Source of the DNA: Chloroflexota bacterium
GTDB lineage: Bacteria > Chloroflexota > Dehalococcoidia > SM23-28-2 > RBG-16-64-32
Assembly (NCBI GenBank): GCA_005882715.1
Contig: VBEI01000008.1
Coordinates: 1-17,933 of the forward strand
Length of the DNA: 17,933 nt
Reading direction: 5' to 3'
How positions within the stretch are numbered: position 1 is the stretch's first letter; each line of letters starts with the position of its first letter. Made by a program: the position numbers and the translations under genes. The notes under the pieces were generated by a model. That model was not told the origin of the DNA. It saw nothing but the letters and a program-made list of their open reading frames with translations, and did not search any database. This document shows positions 8,074 through 15,760 of this stretch, piece after piece.

Positions 8074-8654
8074 CACGTATGTATCCCCGGCGCGCGCTCG
8101 TATTGCTCATCGTCCTCTTCGTGCGGGTGCGAGACCTCGGGGCCTCGCAGCATCGCCACGCGGCCGGTGCGCACCAGCTCGATGATCTCGTAGTCGCGCA
8201 GCAGGTTCACGAGCGAGTCGATGTGGTTCTCGTCGCCGGTCGCCTCGATGATGATCGAGTCGGGTTCCACGTCGACGACCTCGGCTTTGAACACCTCGGC
8301 GATGTCGATGATGTGACTGCGCGTTTCGCGGTCCGCCTTCACCTTCACCATCGCCAGCTCGCGGCTCACGATGTCCTCGTGCGAGACGTCCCGGATGTGC
8401 ACGACGTCGATCAGCTTGTCGAGCTGACGGACGACCTGCTCGGCGTTCGTGTCAGCGTCGACGACGAAGGTCATGCGGGAGAGCCCGGGCTTCTCGGAGT
8501 GCCCGACCGCGAGGCTTTCGATGTTGAACCCGCGCTGCCGCCACTTGGAGGCGATGCGATTGAGCACGCCCGGCCGGTCTTCGACCAGCGCGATGATCGT
8601 ATGCGGCCTGATCTTGCCGAAGCCTGATCGCATCTGAGCCGAAGGCCCGTTCAT
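8070..8654 (-). CDS. ilvN: Acetolactate synthase small (regulatory) subunit
   Basis: The 194-residue regulatory subunit of acetohydroxyacid synthase. An N-terminal ACT domain (about 17-90) begins with HTIIALVEDRPGVLNRIASK, which binds the feedback effector valine in this family. A second ferredoxin-like C-terminal domain follows (VKVKADRETRSHIIDIAEVF, and ELVRTGRVAMLRG). It is somewhat longer than the E. coli subunits, with an acidic, His-containing tail ending at a stop inside a repeat-like sequence. The ATG at 8654 overlaps the ilvB stop in an ATGA junction, a standard sign of translational coupling that keeps subunit stoichiometry. No independent ribosome binding site is needed. The symbol ilvN rather than ilvH is by convention for the partner of ilvB. 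Confidence 0.95.
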   Translation of the reverse strand: MNGPSAQMRSGFGKIRPHTIIALVEDRPGVLNRIASKWRQRGFNIESLAVGHSEKPGLSRMTFVVDADTNAEQVVRQLDKLIDVVHIRDVSHEDIVSRELAMVKVKADRETRSHIIDIAEVFKAEVVDVEPDSIIIEATGDENHIDSLVNLLRDYEIIELVRTGRVAMLRGPEVSHPHEEDDEQYERAPGIHTW

Positions 8655-10441
8655 CTCACCGCCACCTTCCGCCGTTCGTCGGAGACGCGCTTCGGCTCGA
8701 AGGCATATGTGGGTTGGTCTATCGTCTCGTCAAGCGACGCGCCCGGCGGGACCATCGGATAGCAGTTCTCGTCGTACTTCACCTGGAAATCGATTACGAC
8801 GGGGCCCGGGTGGCTCATCGCCGTCTCGATCACAGGCTTCACGTCGAGCTTCTTCTCGGCGCGCAGGCCCAGAATGCCGAATGCCTCGGCAAGTTTCACG
8901 AAGTCCGGGTTCTTGAGAGGCGTGGCGACAAGGTTGTTCTTGTAGAACAACTCCTGCCACTGGCGCACCATTCCGAGCACGTTGTTGTTGACGATGGCAA
9001 ACTTGATCGGCCACCGGTATTCCGCGATCGTAGCCAGCTCCTGGAGGGTCATCATGAAGCCGCCGTCGCCGCAGATCGACCAGACAGTGTCGTTCGGCGC
9101 GGCGACCTGCGCGCCCATGGCGGCCGGCACCTCGAAGCCCATCGTCCCCAGCCCGCCCGAAGTGACGAAGCTGTTTGGCCGGTCGTACCAGAAATACTGC
9201 GCGGCCCACATCTGGTGCTGGCCGACGCCCGTCACGACGTAACAGTCGCCCTTCGTCGCCTCGTATATCTGCTGGATGACGTACTGCGGCAGCACTTCCT
9301 CCGTCTCGCGGATGACGATCGACGGGTGCTTCCGGCGCATCTCATCGAGCCACGAGAACCACCGCTCGCGTGGCTTGTGCGAGACGTGCTTGTTCAGCTC
9401 GCGAAGAGACGCTTTCGCGTCCCCTCGCAGCGTGGCGTCCGGCTTGACGTTCTTTCCGATCTCCGCCGGATCGATCTCGAGGTGGATGATCTTTGCTTTC
9501 GGCGCAAAGTCCTTAAGGCGGCCGGTGACCCGGTCGTCGAAGCGCATGCCCACACCGATGAGCAGGTCGGCTTCGCTGATCGCGATGTTGTTCCAGTACA
9601 TGCCGTGCATCCCGGGCATGCCCAGGTACAGCGGATGCGTGCCCGGGAAGCCGCTGATGCCGAGGAGGGTCGTGATCACCGGTATGTTGGCCTTCTCGGC
9701 CAGCTCCCTGACCTCCGCGAAGGCGTGAGAAATGATGACGCCGTGGCCGGAAAGGATAATCGGCCGTTCCGCCTGCTCGATTAGCTCGGCGGCCTTCGCC
9801 ACCTCGTCGCGATCGACACCGTTTGTGTATGGCTTGTAGCCGCGAAGCTGAACCTTATCCTGCCAGTAGAACTTGCCCGTGTGCTGCAAGACGTCGCGGG
9901 GTATGTCGACAAGGACCGGGCCGGGCCGGCCTGTCGTCGCGATGTAGAACGCCTCCTGCATGGCGCGCGGGATCTCGTTCACATTGCGCACGAGTTCGTT
10001 GTGCTTCGTGATCGGGATGGTGATCCCCTGAATGTCCGCCTCCTGGAAGCCGTCGCGGCCGATTAGCGCGCTAATCACCTGGCCGGTCACGCAGACGAGC
10101 GGCACAGAGTCCATAAAAGCGTTGGCGATGCCGGTCACCAGGTTCGTCGCGCCCGGGCCGGACGTGCCGTAACAGACGCCCGCTTTGCCCGTAACCCGGG
10201 CGTAGGCGTCCGCCGCGTGGGCTGCGCACTGTTCGTGCTTCACGAGATAGTGCCGGATCGGGTATTCCTTCGGCACGACGCCTTCGGGGACGGGGCGGAT
10301 GCCGACGCCGCCGTTCTCCAGCACGTCGTACAGCGGTAAATTGGCGCCGCCCGGCAGGCCGAAGATGGTGTCGACGCCTTCGCGTAGGAAGGATTCCATC
10401 ACCATCTGTGCGCCTGTATACAGTTTGTCGTCGGTGGTCAT
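8651..10441 (-). CDS. ilvB: Acetolactate synthase large (catalytic) subunit
   Basis: The 596-residue ThDP, FAD and magnesium enzyme makes acetolactate or acetohydroxybutyrate from pyruvate. Visible signatures are FGLPGGANLPLYDVL (27-41), the catalytic Glu70 in VKHEQCAAHAADAYARVTG, GTSGPGATNLVTGIANA, PGPVLVDIPRDVLQ, and the ThDP/Mg motif GDGGFMMTLQELATIAEY (from 458) ending at NNN (485-487). About 16 residues (roughly 45-60, GVGIRPVPEGVVPKEY) appear inserted between YDVL and the HEQ strand compared with typical AHAS. I chose the ATG at 10441 because GCGAGGA lies about 7 bases before it; the open frame to 10546 overlaps ilvD and lacks conserved residues. It lies 82 bases after ilvD and overlaps ilvN by four bases. 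Confidence 0.96.
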   Translation of the reverse strand: MTTDDKLYTGAQMVMESFLREGVDTIFGLPGGANLPLYDVLENGGVGIRPVPEGVVPKEYPIRHYLVKHEQCAAHAADAYARVTGKAGVCYGTSGPGATNLVTGIANAFMDSVPLVCVTGQVISALIGRDGFQEADIQGITIPITKHNELVRNVNEIPRAMQEAFYIATTGRPGPVLVDIPRDVLQHTGKFYWQDKVQLRGYKPYTNGVDRDEVAKAAELIEQAERPIILSGHGVIISHAFAEVRELAEKANIPVITTLLGISGFPGTHPLYLGMPGMHGMYWNNIAISEADLLIGVGMRFDDRVTGRLKDFAPKAKIIHLEIDPAEIGKNVKPDATLRGDAKASLRELNKHVSHKPRERWFSWLDEMRRKHPSIVIRETEEVLPQYVIQQIYEATKGDCYVVTGVGQHQMWAAQYFWYDRPNSFVTSGGLGTMGFEVPAAMGAQVAAPNDTVWSICGDGGFMMTLQELATIAEYRWPIKFAIVNNNVLGMVRQWQELFYKNNLVATPLKNPDFVKLAEAFGILGLRAEKKLDVKPVIETAMSHPGPVVIDFQVKYDENCYPMVPPGASLDETIDQPTYAFEPKRVSDERRKVAVR

Positions 10442-10523
10442 TTTGGTTCCTCGCAATCGATTTCTCAGTATCCCAGTAATAGATGCGTCAAACGGCGGTT
10501 TTGTATCAGCGCGGAAGGCCGCT

Positions 10524-12227
10524 TTAGCCCGCCTGCGGCGGGTCATCGGCCAGGCAAACGGCCCCGCGCGCCGCTGACGATACCAGGCGGGCGTACTTGG
10601 CCAGTGCCCCGCTTGTGTACCTGCGGGCGGGCGCGTGCCACCGGCCGAGACGCCTCTGTATCTCCTCCTCGCTCAACTCCACCTGAATAGAACGGTTGGG
10701 AATATCCATAGTGATAGTGTCGCCTTCTTCGATGATCGCGATCGGGCCGCCGACCGCGGCTTCAGGCGCGATATGGCCGGCGGTAAAGCCGCGCGTCGCG
10801 CCGGAGAACCGGCCGTCTGTGATGAGAGCGACTTCCTGATCGAGGCCCTGGCCGGCGAGGGCGGCGGTAACGGCCAGCATCTCGCGCATGCCCGGTCCGC
10901 CCTTCGGCCCTTCGTAGCGGATGACGACGACATCGCCGGGCTTGATCGCGCGTGCGGCGACGGCTTCGAAGCAGGCGTCTTCGGAGTCGAAGACGCGCGC
11001 GGGGCCGCTGTGGCGCTCGCGGTGGATGCTGCTGATCTTCATCACGCAGCCCTCAGGGGCAATATTCCCCTTGAGGATGACCATCGTGCCGGTCGGCTCC
11101 AATGGGCGGTCCAGTGGCCGGATCACTTCGCTCTCGTCGGGGAACGTAAGCCCATCAAGGTTCTCGGCGACTGTTTTTCCAGTGACGGTGATCGCGTTGC
11201 CGTGGATGAGGCCCGCATCGAGCAGCATCTTCATGACGCGCGGAACGCCGCCCGCGCGGTGGAAGTCCACCTGCACGAAACGGCCGCCCGGCTTGAGGTC
11301 CGCGATGTGGGGGACGCGCCGGGCGATGGCGTCGAAGTCCTCAATCGGCAGTTCCATGCCGCATTCGTGGGCGAGCGCAGGCAGGTGCAGCGCGGCGTTC
11401 GTGGAGCCGCCGACGGCAACGACTACGGCGATGGCGTTCTCGAACGCCTCACGCGTGAGGATATCGCGCGGCTTCAGGTCGCGCTCAAGCAGGTTGAGCA
11501 CGGCTCGGCCTGTTTCGTGACAGAGATCAGCGCGCTCCGGCGCGACCGCCGGAATAGACGCGCTGAAGGGGAGCGCGAGGCCGAGAGCCTCGCTGGCGCA
11601 CGCCATCGTATTCGCGGTGAACATGCCGCCGCAGGCGCCGTCGCCAGGACAGGCGGCGCACTCGAGCTCGCGCTGCTGTTCTTCGGTCATGAGACCGGCC
11701 TCGACGGCGCCGACGCTCTCGAAGACGTCCTGGATCGTAACGTCACGGCCCTCGTAGCGGCCCGGCAGGATGCTGCCGCCGTACATGAAGACCGAGGGGA
11801 CGTTGAGGCGGGCCATCGCCATCATGATGCCGGGGAGGGTCTTGTCGCAGCCGGCGATGCCGACGAGCGCGTCGTAGCCGTGGCCGAGCATCGTCAGCTC
11901 GATTGAGTCCGCGATCACCTCGCGGCTGACGAGCGACGCCTTCATGCCCTCGTAACCCATGGCGATGCCGTCGGTGACGGCGATGGTCGTGAACTCGCGC
12001 GGCGTACCGCCTGCGGCCTTCACGCCTTCTTTCGCGAGTCCGGCGAAACGGTTGAGGTGCACGTTGCAAGGGCTTGTCTCGTTCCAGGCGGACACGACGC
12101 CGACGAAGGGCTTCGCGATGTCCTCGTCTGTCAGGCCCATGGCGCGCAGATACGCGCGCGCCGGTGCACGAGTGTAGCCTTCGTACACGGCCCGGCTCTT
12201 CAGTTTTGCCCTTTCGGCTGTAACCAT
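10524..12227 (-). CDS. ilvD: Dihydroxy-acid dehydratase
   Basis: The 567-residue iron-sulfur enzyme dehydrates 2,3-dihydroxy acids to 2-keto acids in valine and isoleucine synthesis. The three cluster-binding cysteines are visible: Cys54 in NETSPCN, Cys127 in IAGCDKTLPG and Cys199 in PGDGACGGMFTANTM. GRFSGATRGFTAGHIAPEAA near the C-terminus is the second family signature. I chose the ATG at 12227, which places VYEGYTRAPARAYLRAMG at the usual N-terminus. Frame upstream of it runs into the T-box terminator and cannot be protein. AGGAG lies 12 bases before the ATG, and AAGG abuts it. It is the first gene of the operon and directly follows the T-box leader. Confidence 0.96.
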   Translation of the reverse strand: MVTAERAKLKSRAVYEGYTRAPARAYLRAMGLTDEDIAKPFVGVVSAWNETSPCNVHLNRFAGLAKEGVKAAGGTPREFTTIAVTDGIAMGYEGMKASLVSREVIADSIELTMLGHGYDALVGIAGCDKTLPGIMMAMARLNVPSVFMYGGSILPGRYEGRDVTIQDVFESVGAVEAGLMTEEQQRELECAACPGDGACGGMFTANTMACASEALGLALPFSASIPAVAPERADLCHETGRAVLNLLERDLKPRDILTREAFENAIAVVVAVGGSTNAALHLPALAHECGMELPIEDFDAIARRVPHIADLKPGGRFVQVDFHRAGGVPRVMKMLLDAGLIHGNAITVTGKTVAENLDGLTFPDESEVIRPLDRPLEPTGTMVILKGNIAPEGCVMKISSIHRERHSGPARVFDSEDACFEAVAARAIKPGDVVVIRYEGPKGGPGMREMLAVTAALAGQGLDQEVALITDGRFSGATRGFTAGHIAPEAAVGGPIAIIEEGDTITMDIPNRSIQVELSEEEIQRRLGRWHAPARRYTSGALAKYARLVSSAARGAVCLADDPPQAG

Positions 12228-12246
12228 CCTTGATGCTGGCTCCTGG

Positions 12247-12277
12247 AAATCACAAATCCCGTCCACAAGGGACGGGA
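12247..12277 (-). terminator. T-box-controlled intrinsic terminator
   Basis: On the minus strand TCCCGTCC (12277-12270), loop CTTGT and GGACGGGA (12264-12257) form an 8-bp stem, followed by TTTGTGATTT. The 5' arm includes the bases that would pair with the T-box sequence in the antiterminator, so the two structures exclude each other. Confidence 0.75.
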
Positions 12278-12500
12278 CTCTTTGGTCTCGCGGTACCACC
12301 CTTTTTCTCCGGCCCTGCCTCACGAACAGGCCAGGAACGGAGCTCTCGGTGCGCTGTAACGGGCGGTGCCCGTCGCCCGTTAGTGCTTGGATTCGCGGGC
12401 GAGGCTCAGAGGCGAGTTCGAGGCTTAGCGCTGCCGGGCTTGCACCTTACGCCGGCTCTCTAGGAGCGAACTGTCCTCTACTACTCCCCTTCGCAGCCTG
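12250..12500 (-). promoter_or_regulatory. T-box riboswitch, probably leucine-specific, before ilvD
   Basis: On the minus strand AGGGTGGTACCGCG (12302-12289) is the classic T-box sequence that pairs with uncharged tRNA and forms the antiterminator. Upstream, stem I can be traced: lower strand AGGCT...AGG (from 12499) pairs with CCT...AGCCT, the internal loop has AGTAGTA on one side and GAACTCG on the other, and GAGG pairs with CCTC above it. The distal AGAGAG and GGTGCAAGCC segments are also present. In the specifier loop the codon following GAA is CTC (12416-12414), followed by a purine as required, so leucine is the predicted amino acid. The mutually exclusive terminator is at 12247-12277. 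Low leucyl-tRNA charging should turn on the operon. Confidence 0.88.
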
Positions 12501-12523
12501 TGGCTGGTTGGGTTGTAGAGTGC

Positions 12524-12552
12524 AGTTTAGGGGCGAGTTTACGCGAAGTCAA
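12524..12552 (-). promoter_or_regulatory. Promoter of the T-box / ilvDBNC operon
   Basis: On the minus strand TTGACT (12552-12547) and TAAACT (12529-12524) are 17 bases apart, matching the consensus at 5/6 and 4/6. The predicted start, near 12517, is just ahead of stem I of the T-box. Confidence 0.65.
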
Positions 12553-12624
12553 GGCGAGAGAAGTGGGGGGGCTGGACGCCCTCAGGTTGTGCTCGATCGC
12601 ACTCACGCGCTGGCGTGGGCGTGC

Positions 12625-12903
12625 TCATACTCGTGAGGCAGCCCTCAAAGCCAACATGGTTGTTACGGCTGAAAACACCATGATCGGTATGAACTCAAAT
12701 GCCTCCTTGTCGATCACGAGGACCACCGTAAGAACCAGGGCGATCGCCGCAGCAACAGAAACAGACCACGCGCTGACTAGCGCAAACACCCGGGCGCGAC
12801 CCGAATCGCCCAAGCCTCTAGGCGGTGAACCACGATAGCCCGCCCGAATTGCCAAGTGATATGTAACCAGCCCGATGATCAACAGACCGACGACAAGCCA
12901 CAT
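12625..12903 (-). CDS. Small membrane protein of unknown function
   Basis: A 92-residue protein I do not recognise. It has three hydrophobic segments: about 2-18 (WLVVGLLIIGLVTYHLAI), 41-65 (VFALVSAWSVSVAAAIALVL and on) and 71-88 (FIPIMVFSAVTTMLAL). A basic loop (RAGYRGSPPRGLGDSGRAR) lies between the first two, which suggests a cytoplasmic loop under the positive-inside rule. The ATG at 12903 has only a weak upstream purine run. A good promoter at 12964-12992 supports it as a real, separately transcribed gene, and it ends just before the ilv promoter. No function can be assigned from sequence or neighbours. Confidence 0.6.
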   Translation of the reverse strand: MWLVVGLLIIGLVTYHLAIRAGYRGSPPRGLGDSGRARVFALVSAWSVSVAAAIALVLTVVLVIDKEAFEFIPIMVFSAVTTMLALRAASRV

Positions 12904-12963
12904 CTTTAGGAACCGTCGACCTTCAAAGTTGGAAGTCCTTTGCGCGCCTGTTTGCCCGTCTGT

Positions 12964-12992
12964 GTTGTAGAGTAGCGTCCACAGTCTGTCAA
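12964..12992 (-). promoter_or_regulatory. Promoter for the small membrane protein
   Basis: On the minus strand TTGACA (12992-12987, perfect consensus) and TACAAC (12969-12964) are 17 bases apart. It lies just after the DUF192 gene and about 60 bases before the ATG at 12903. Confidence 0.6.
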
Positions 12993-12997
12993 GGCTT

Positions 12998-13513
12998 TCA
13001 GCGTATCCGTGTCGCCTGGGGAGTTTCCGTCGGCGACGTCCGAGCCAGCCGCACCTGCGAGCGGGGCTCGATGCCGTTGCGCGCGAACCAGCCTTGGTTC
13101 GCCTCGACCGCGTACAGGTAGGGCTCGTCTGGCTTGTGTATCGTCTCGTCGCGCGGCTCCATGTCCTGGATATCGATGACGACGCCTTCGCCCTCGATGA
13201 AGGCGATCGAAAGCGGGATGAGGGTGTCCTTCATCCAGAAGCCGTGCTGGCTCTCGTCCTCGAAGACGAAGAGCATGCCCTGGCCCTCCGGCAGGATCTC
13301 GCGCGACATGAGCCCCTTGTTGCGCTCCGCGGCGTCGTCCGCCACCTCCACAAGGAGGTCCACGTTGCTGCCGTCTTTGTTCACAAACGTGATGCGCGTC
13401 AGCCCGGGCGGGTCGGTGCCGGCGGGCGTGCCGGAATCCGCATCCGATCCGCAGGCGGCTAGCGTGGCGATGGCACCGGCGAGGCAGATGGAGAATGCGC
13501 AGCGAGCGAACAG
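12998..13513 (-). CDS. DUF192 family protein, probable lipoprotein with non-canonical start
   Basis: The C-terminal 128 residues form a DUF192 domain: LLVEVADDAAERNKGLMSRE, then GMLFVFEDESQHGFWMKDTLIPLSIAFI, and ANQGWFARNGI near the end. DUF192 proteins are small, mostly exported, and of unknown function. The first canonical start in frame is GTG 13384, at the edge of the domain. However, the same frame upstream reads FARCAFSICLAGAIATLAAC followed by GSDADSG, a textbook type II signal peptide with lipobox LAAC and a short linker. No ATG, GTG or TTG precedes that signal in frame, so I set the start at CTG 13513-13511, immediately before FARC. If that is wrong, the gene runs 12998-13384 and is cytoplasmic. 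It begins 32 bases after the flavoprotein gene ends and is probably co-transcribed with it. Confidence 0.72.
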   Translation of the reverse strand: MFARCAFSICLAGAIATLAACGSDADSGTPAGTDPPGLTRITFVNKDGSNVDLLVEVADDAAERNKGLMSREILPEGQGMLFVFEDESQHGFWMKDTLIPLSIAFIEGEGVVIDIQDMEPRDETIHKPDEPYLYAVEANQGWFARNGIEPRSQVRLARTSPTETPQATRIR

Positions 13514-13545
13514 GGCCTGAGTCGAAACGCGACCCAGGAGCGTGT

Positions 13546-14760
13546 CTACACCCCCCGAAGGAGCGGGACCAGGGCTCTGACTCGCGCCTGGCGACGTCGC
13601 TGAGCGACGCTCGCGAAGAAGTCGAGGGCGATGCGCAGAGGGCCGATCATGCGCACGAAGTCGATGTAGGTCAGCTCGCCGCGGATGAGGTGGCAGAAGA
13701 AGAGCCAGAACTTCTCACTGCGGCGCATGAGCGCGAGATACGGCGGCGGCGCGAAGTGGAACAGCTCCTGGAGCCGCCGCGATATGTCCAGTTCGGGCTG
13801 GAGCTCCGCATCGACGGACAGCTCGTAGCCGGCCATGCTCGTCGTTTCGCCGGCGAGGTAGCGCATCGCGTTCGCCGCCGCGAGGCGCCCGCTGGCGAAG
13901 GCCATGTGTATGCCCTCGCCCGAGAGCGGGTCGATCAGCCCGGCGGCGTCGCCGACGAGGGCGATCGGGCCGCTGGCAATCGGCGAGCGGGAGGTGCGGA
14001 GTGGCAGGTGGTGGCCGCGCAGGTTCTCCAATCGCGAGGGGTCAAAGCCGTAGCGGCGGCAGAGCTCTGTCAGCTTTGGTCTTAGCGTGAAGCCGGCGTA
14101 CTTCCATGCGCCGACACCGAGGTTGAGGTGCTCTTGCTTTGGGAACACCCAGCCGTAGCCGCCGGCGAGGCCGCCGAGGTCGATTCCGACGTACTCGCGC
14201 CAGTCCTCCGGGATGTCTGGTGTAAACGGCAGGTTCCCTTCCAGCGCCACGGCCTCTTCGAACTGCGGGCTAAGGCCAGAGGCGCGGGCGGTGACGCCGT
14301 TGGCGCCGTCGGCGCCGATCAGGACGCGGGCGCTGTAGGTGCCGTGGGAGGTGCGTATTGTGAGATCGGGGTGTAGGGGCGCGTCATGATGCCCCCCTAC
14401 CTCACGGATGGCCTCGCCATCGTGGAAGTCGGCGCCGGCAGCGGCGGCCTTCTCGGCGAGATGCTCGTCGAGAAGGCATCGCTGCGTCATGTACGTGAGA
14501 GGCTTCGCGTAAGTGCGGTCGAAGCTGTCGCCGAGGCGGAGGGAAAAGCGCGCGCCGTAGATTGTGCGCTCGACGACGGGCAATAGATCGATGTCCTGGA
14601 CAGCAGCAGCACGCAGGGTGACGCCGCCGCCGCACGGCTTGTCGCGCGGGAAGCGGTGCTTGTCGAGCAAGAGCACCGAGGCCCCGCGCTCGGCGAGTAG
14701 CCGCGCGGCGGTGCTGCCCGCCGGCCCGGCGCCGGCCACCACAGCGTCGTAGGTTGCCAT
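13546..14760 (-). CDS. Geranylgeranyl reductase family FAD-dependent oxidoreductase
   Basis: The 404-residue flavoprotein has the order of motifs seen in the GGR/BchP/ChlP branch of the p-hydroxybenzoate hydroxylase fold. These are GAGPAGSTAARLLAERG (10-26) for FAD, KPCGGG (41-46) typical of geranylgeranyl reductases, GADGANGV (149-156), and VGDAAGLIDPLSGEGIHMAF (269-288). The family saturates isoprenoid double bonds in chlorophyll, quinone or lipid side chains, but substrate cannot be read from sequence. No photosynthesis genes are nearby, so menaquinone or membrane lipid reduction is more plausible. Codons 121-129 are encoded by an in-frame GTAGGGGCG-type palindrome. The ATG at 14760 follows the SGNH gene by 10 bases, so the two are probably one transcript. 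Confidence 0.85.
   Translation of the reverse strand: MATYDAVVAGAGPAGSTAARLLAERGASVLLLDKHRFPRDKPCGGGVTLRAAAVQDIDLLPVVERTIYGARFSLRLGDSFDRTYAKPLTYMTQRCLLDEHLAEKAAAAGADFHDGEAIREVGGHHDAPLHPDLTIRTSHGTYSARVLIGADGANGVTARASGLSPQFEEAVALEGNLPFTPDIPEDWREYVGIDLGGLAGGYGWVFPKQEHLNLGVGAWKYAGFTLRPKLTELCRRYGFDPSRLENLRGHHLPLRTSRSPIASGPIALVGDAAGLIDPLSGEGIHMAFASGRLAAANAMRYLAGETTSMAGYELSVDAELQPELDISRRLQELFHFAPPPYLALMRRSEKFWLFFCHLIRGELTYIDFVRMIGPLRIALDFFASVAQRRRQARVRALVPLLRGV
14373..14400. repeat. GTAGGGGCG palindromic repeat inside the flavoprotein gene
   Basis: A 28-base element with GTAGGGG (14373-14379) and CCCCTAC (14394-14400) arms. On the coding strand it starts exactly at a codon boundary and encodes VGGHHDAPL (residues 121-129) without breaking the frame. 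It lies in a variable loop between two strands. Confidence 0.65.
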
Positions 14761-14770
14761 CGCGCTCAGT

Positions 14771-15712
14771 CTATTCGATGACTCCAGCGGCGCGCATCTC
14801 CGCGATCACCGCGTCGGCTATAACGCGGTAGCCGGTGTCGTTCGGGTGAATCGTGTCGCCGGCGATGTATTCGTGCGCCTTGCCTTCGAAGAGCGGATAC
14901 ACCTCCACCAGGTGAACGCCGTGCGCCTGCGCCTGGCGGCGGATGATGTCCTGCAATCCTTCGGGAAACGGCGTATCGGGCCGGCCTTCAAGCGAAAGTT
15001 CGCCCAGCTCGTCCAGGACCGGTGACGCTCCGGAGAATGGGTTGTAGAGCGTCATCAGAAAGATGTTGAGCTGCGGGTCCGCCTGCTGGAGCGTGTTCAG
15101 GATCTTGTCGAGGTTGGGCTCGTAATTGTCGAGTGCGTTTCGCAGCTGCTGGACACACTCCGGCTTCTGAAGCCCCTCAGCGACACTCGGGCAACGGCCC
15201 GGCAAGACGAAGTTAAAGAAGATATCGAGCAGGTCGTTTCCGCCGATCTCAAGCGTAACGGCCCGAACGTCGTTGTCGGGATTGCTGTCGCCGTTTCGGT
15301 CCTTGATCTCGGTGGTCGCGCGTTCGAGCTCGCCTTTCTCGATCAGCTCGCGGCTATCGAAGCCGGCCACGCCCAGATTGAGGAGGGCGAACTGCGGCGG
15401 CAGCGCGTCGTGCACCAGACCGACGAAACCCTTCTTCGGGTCGAAGCCGCTTGCTCCCACACCTGCCGAGAGCGAATCTCCGAGGGCAATGTAGAGCGGG
15501 CCGCTGATGTGGCCATCCTTGGACGGCGTTACCCGAAGGTGTGCAAGCGGTATCGCTGAAGAGCTGTCGGGTGTCGCTGAGGATGGCGGACTGGCGGGCG
15601 AGGACGAGGGCGGCGAGGAGGAGGCCGGCCCCGGTGACGCTTGGGGCTCATCCGAAGAGCCGCAACCGCTCGCGACTGCCAATACGACGGCGAGCGCGAC
15701 AAAGTACCGCAT
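14771..15712 (-). CDS. SGNH/GDSL hydrolase lipoprotein
   Basis: The 313-residue protein begins with a short lipoprotein signal, lipobox VASGC with Cys17, then a Ser/Pro-rich linker (about 18-52) that would hold the enzyme off the membrane. The hydrolase domain has block I IALGDSLSAG with the nucleophile Ser80, block III GGNDL at 157-161, and block V DTIHPNDTGY giving Asp286 and His289. Such enzymes are esterases, lipases or deacetylases; the substrate is not evident. A TATCAT -10-like hexamer ends six bases before the ATG at 15712, with no ribosome binding site, so a leaderless mRNA is possible. The flavoprotein gene follows 10 bases after the stop. Confidence 0.88.
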   Translation of the reverse strand: MRYFVALAVVLAVASGCGSSDEPQASPGPASSSPPSSSPASPPSSATPDSSSAIPLAHLRVTPSKDGHISGPLYIALGDSLSAGVGASGFDPKKGFVGLVHDALPPQFALLNLGVAGFDSRELIEKGELERATTEIKDRNGDSNPDNDVRAVTLEIGGNDLLDIFFNFVLPGRCPSVAEGLQKPECVQQLRNALDNYEPNLDKILNTLQQADPQLNIFLMTLYNPFSGASPVLDELGELSLEGRPDTPFPEGLQDIIRRQAQAHGVHLVEVYPLFEGKAHEYIAGDTIHPNDTGYRVIADAVIAEMRAAGVIE

Positions 15713-15760
15713 ACTCTAATGATACGAGCATGGAGGCCGGGGGGTCGTGCGGAGAGGACG

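Noticed and set aside
8714..9784. Long plus-strand open frame opposite ilvB
   Set aside because: Composition is Arg/Asp/His/Val rich as expected from reversed codons, and it lies wholly over ilvB.
10635..11906. Long plus-strand open frame opposite ilvD
   Set aside because: It is antisense to conserved ilvD codons, has no family motif, and long antisense frames are expected in GC-rich genes.
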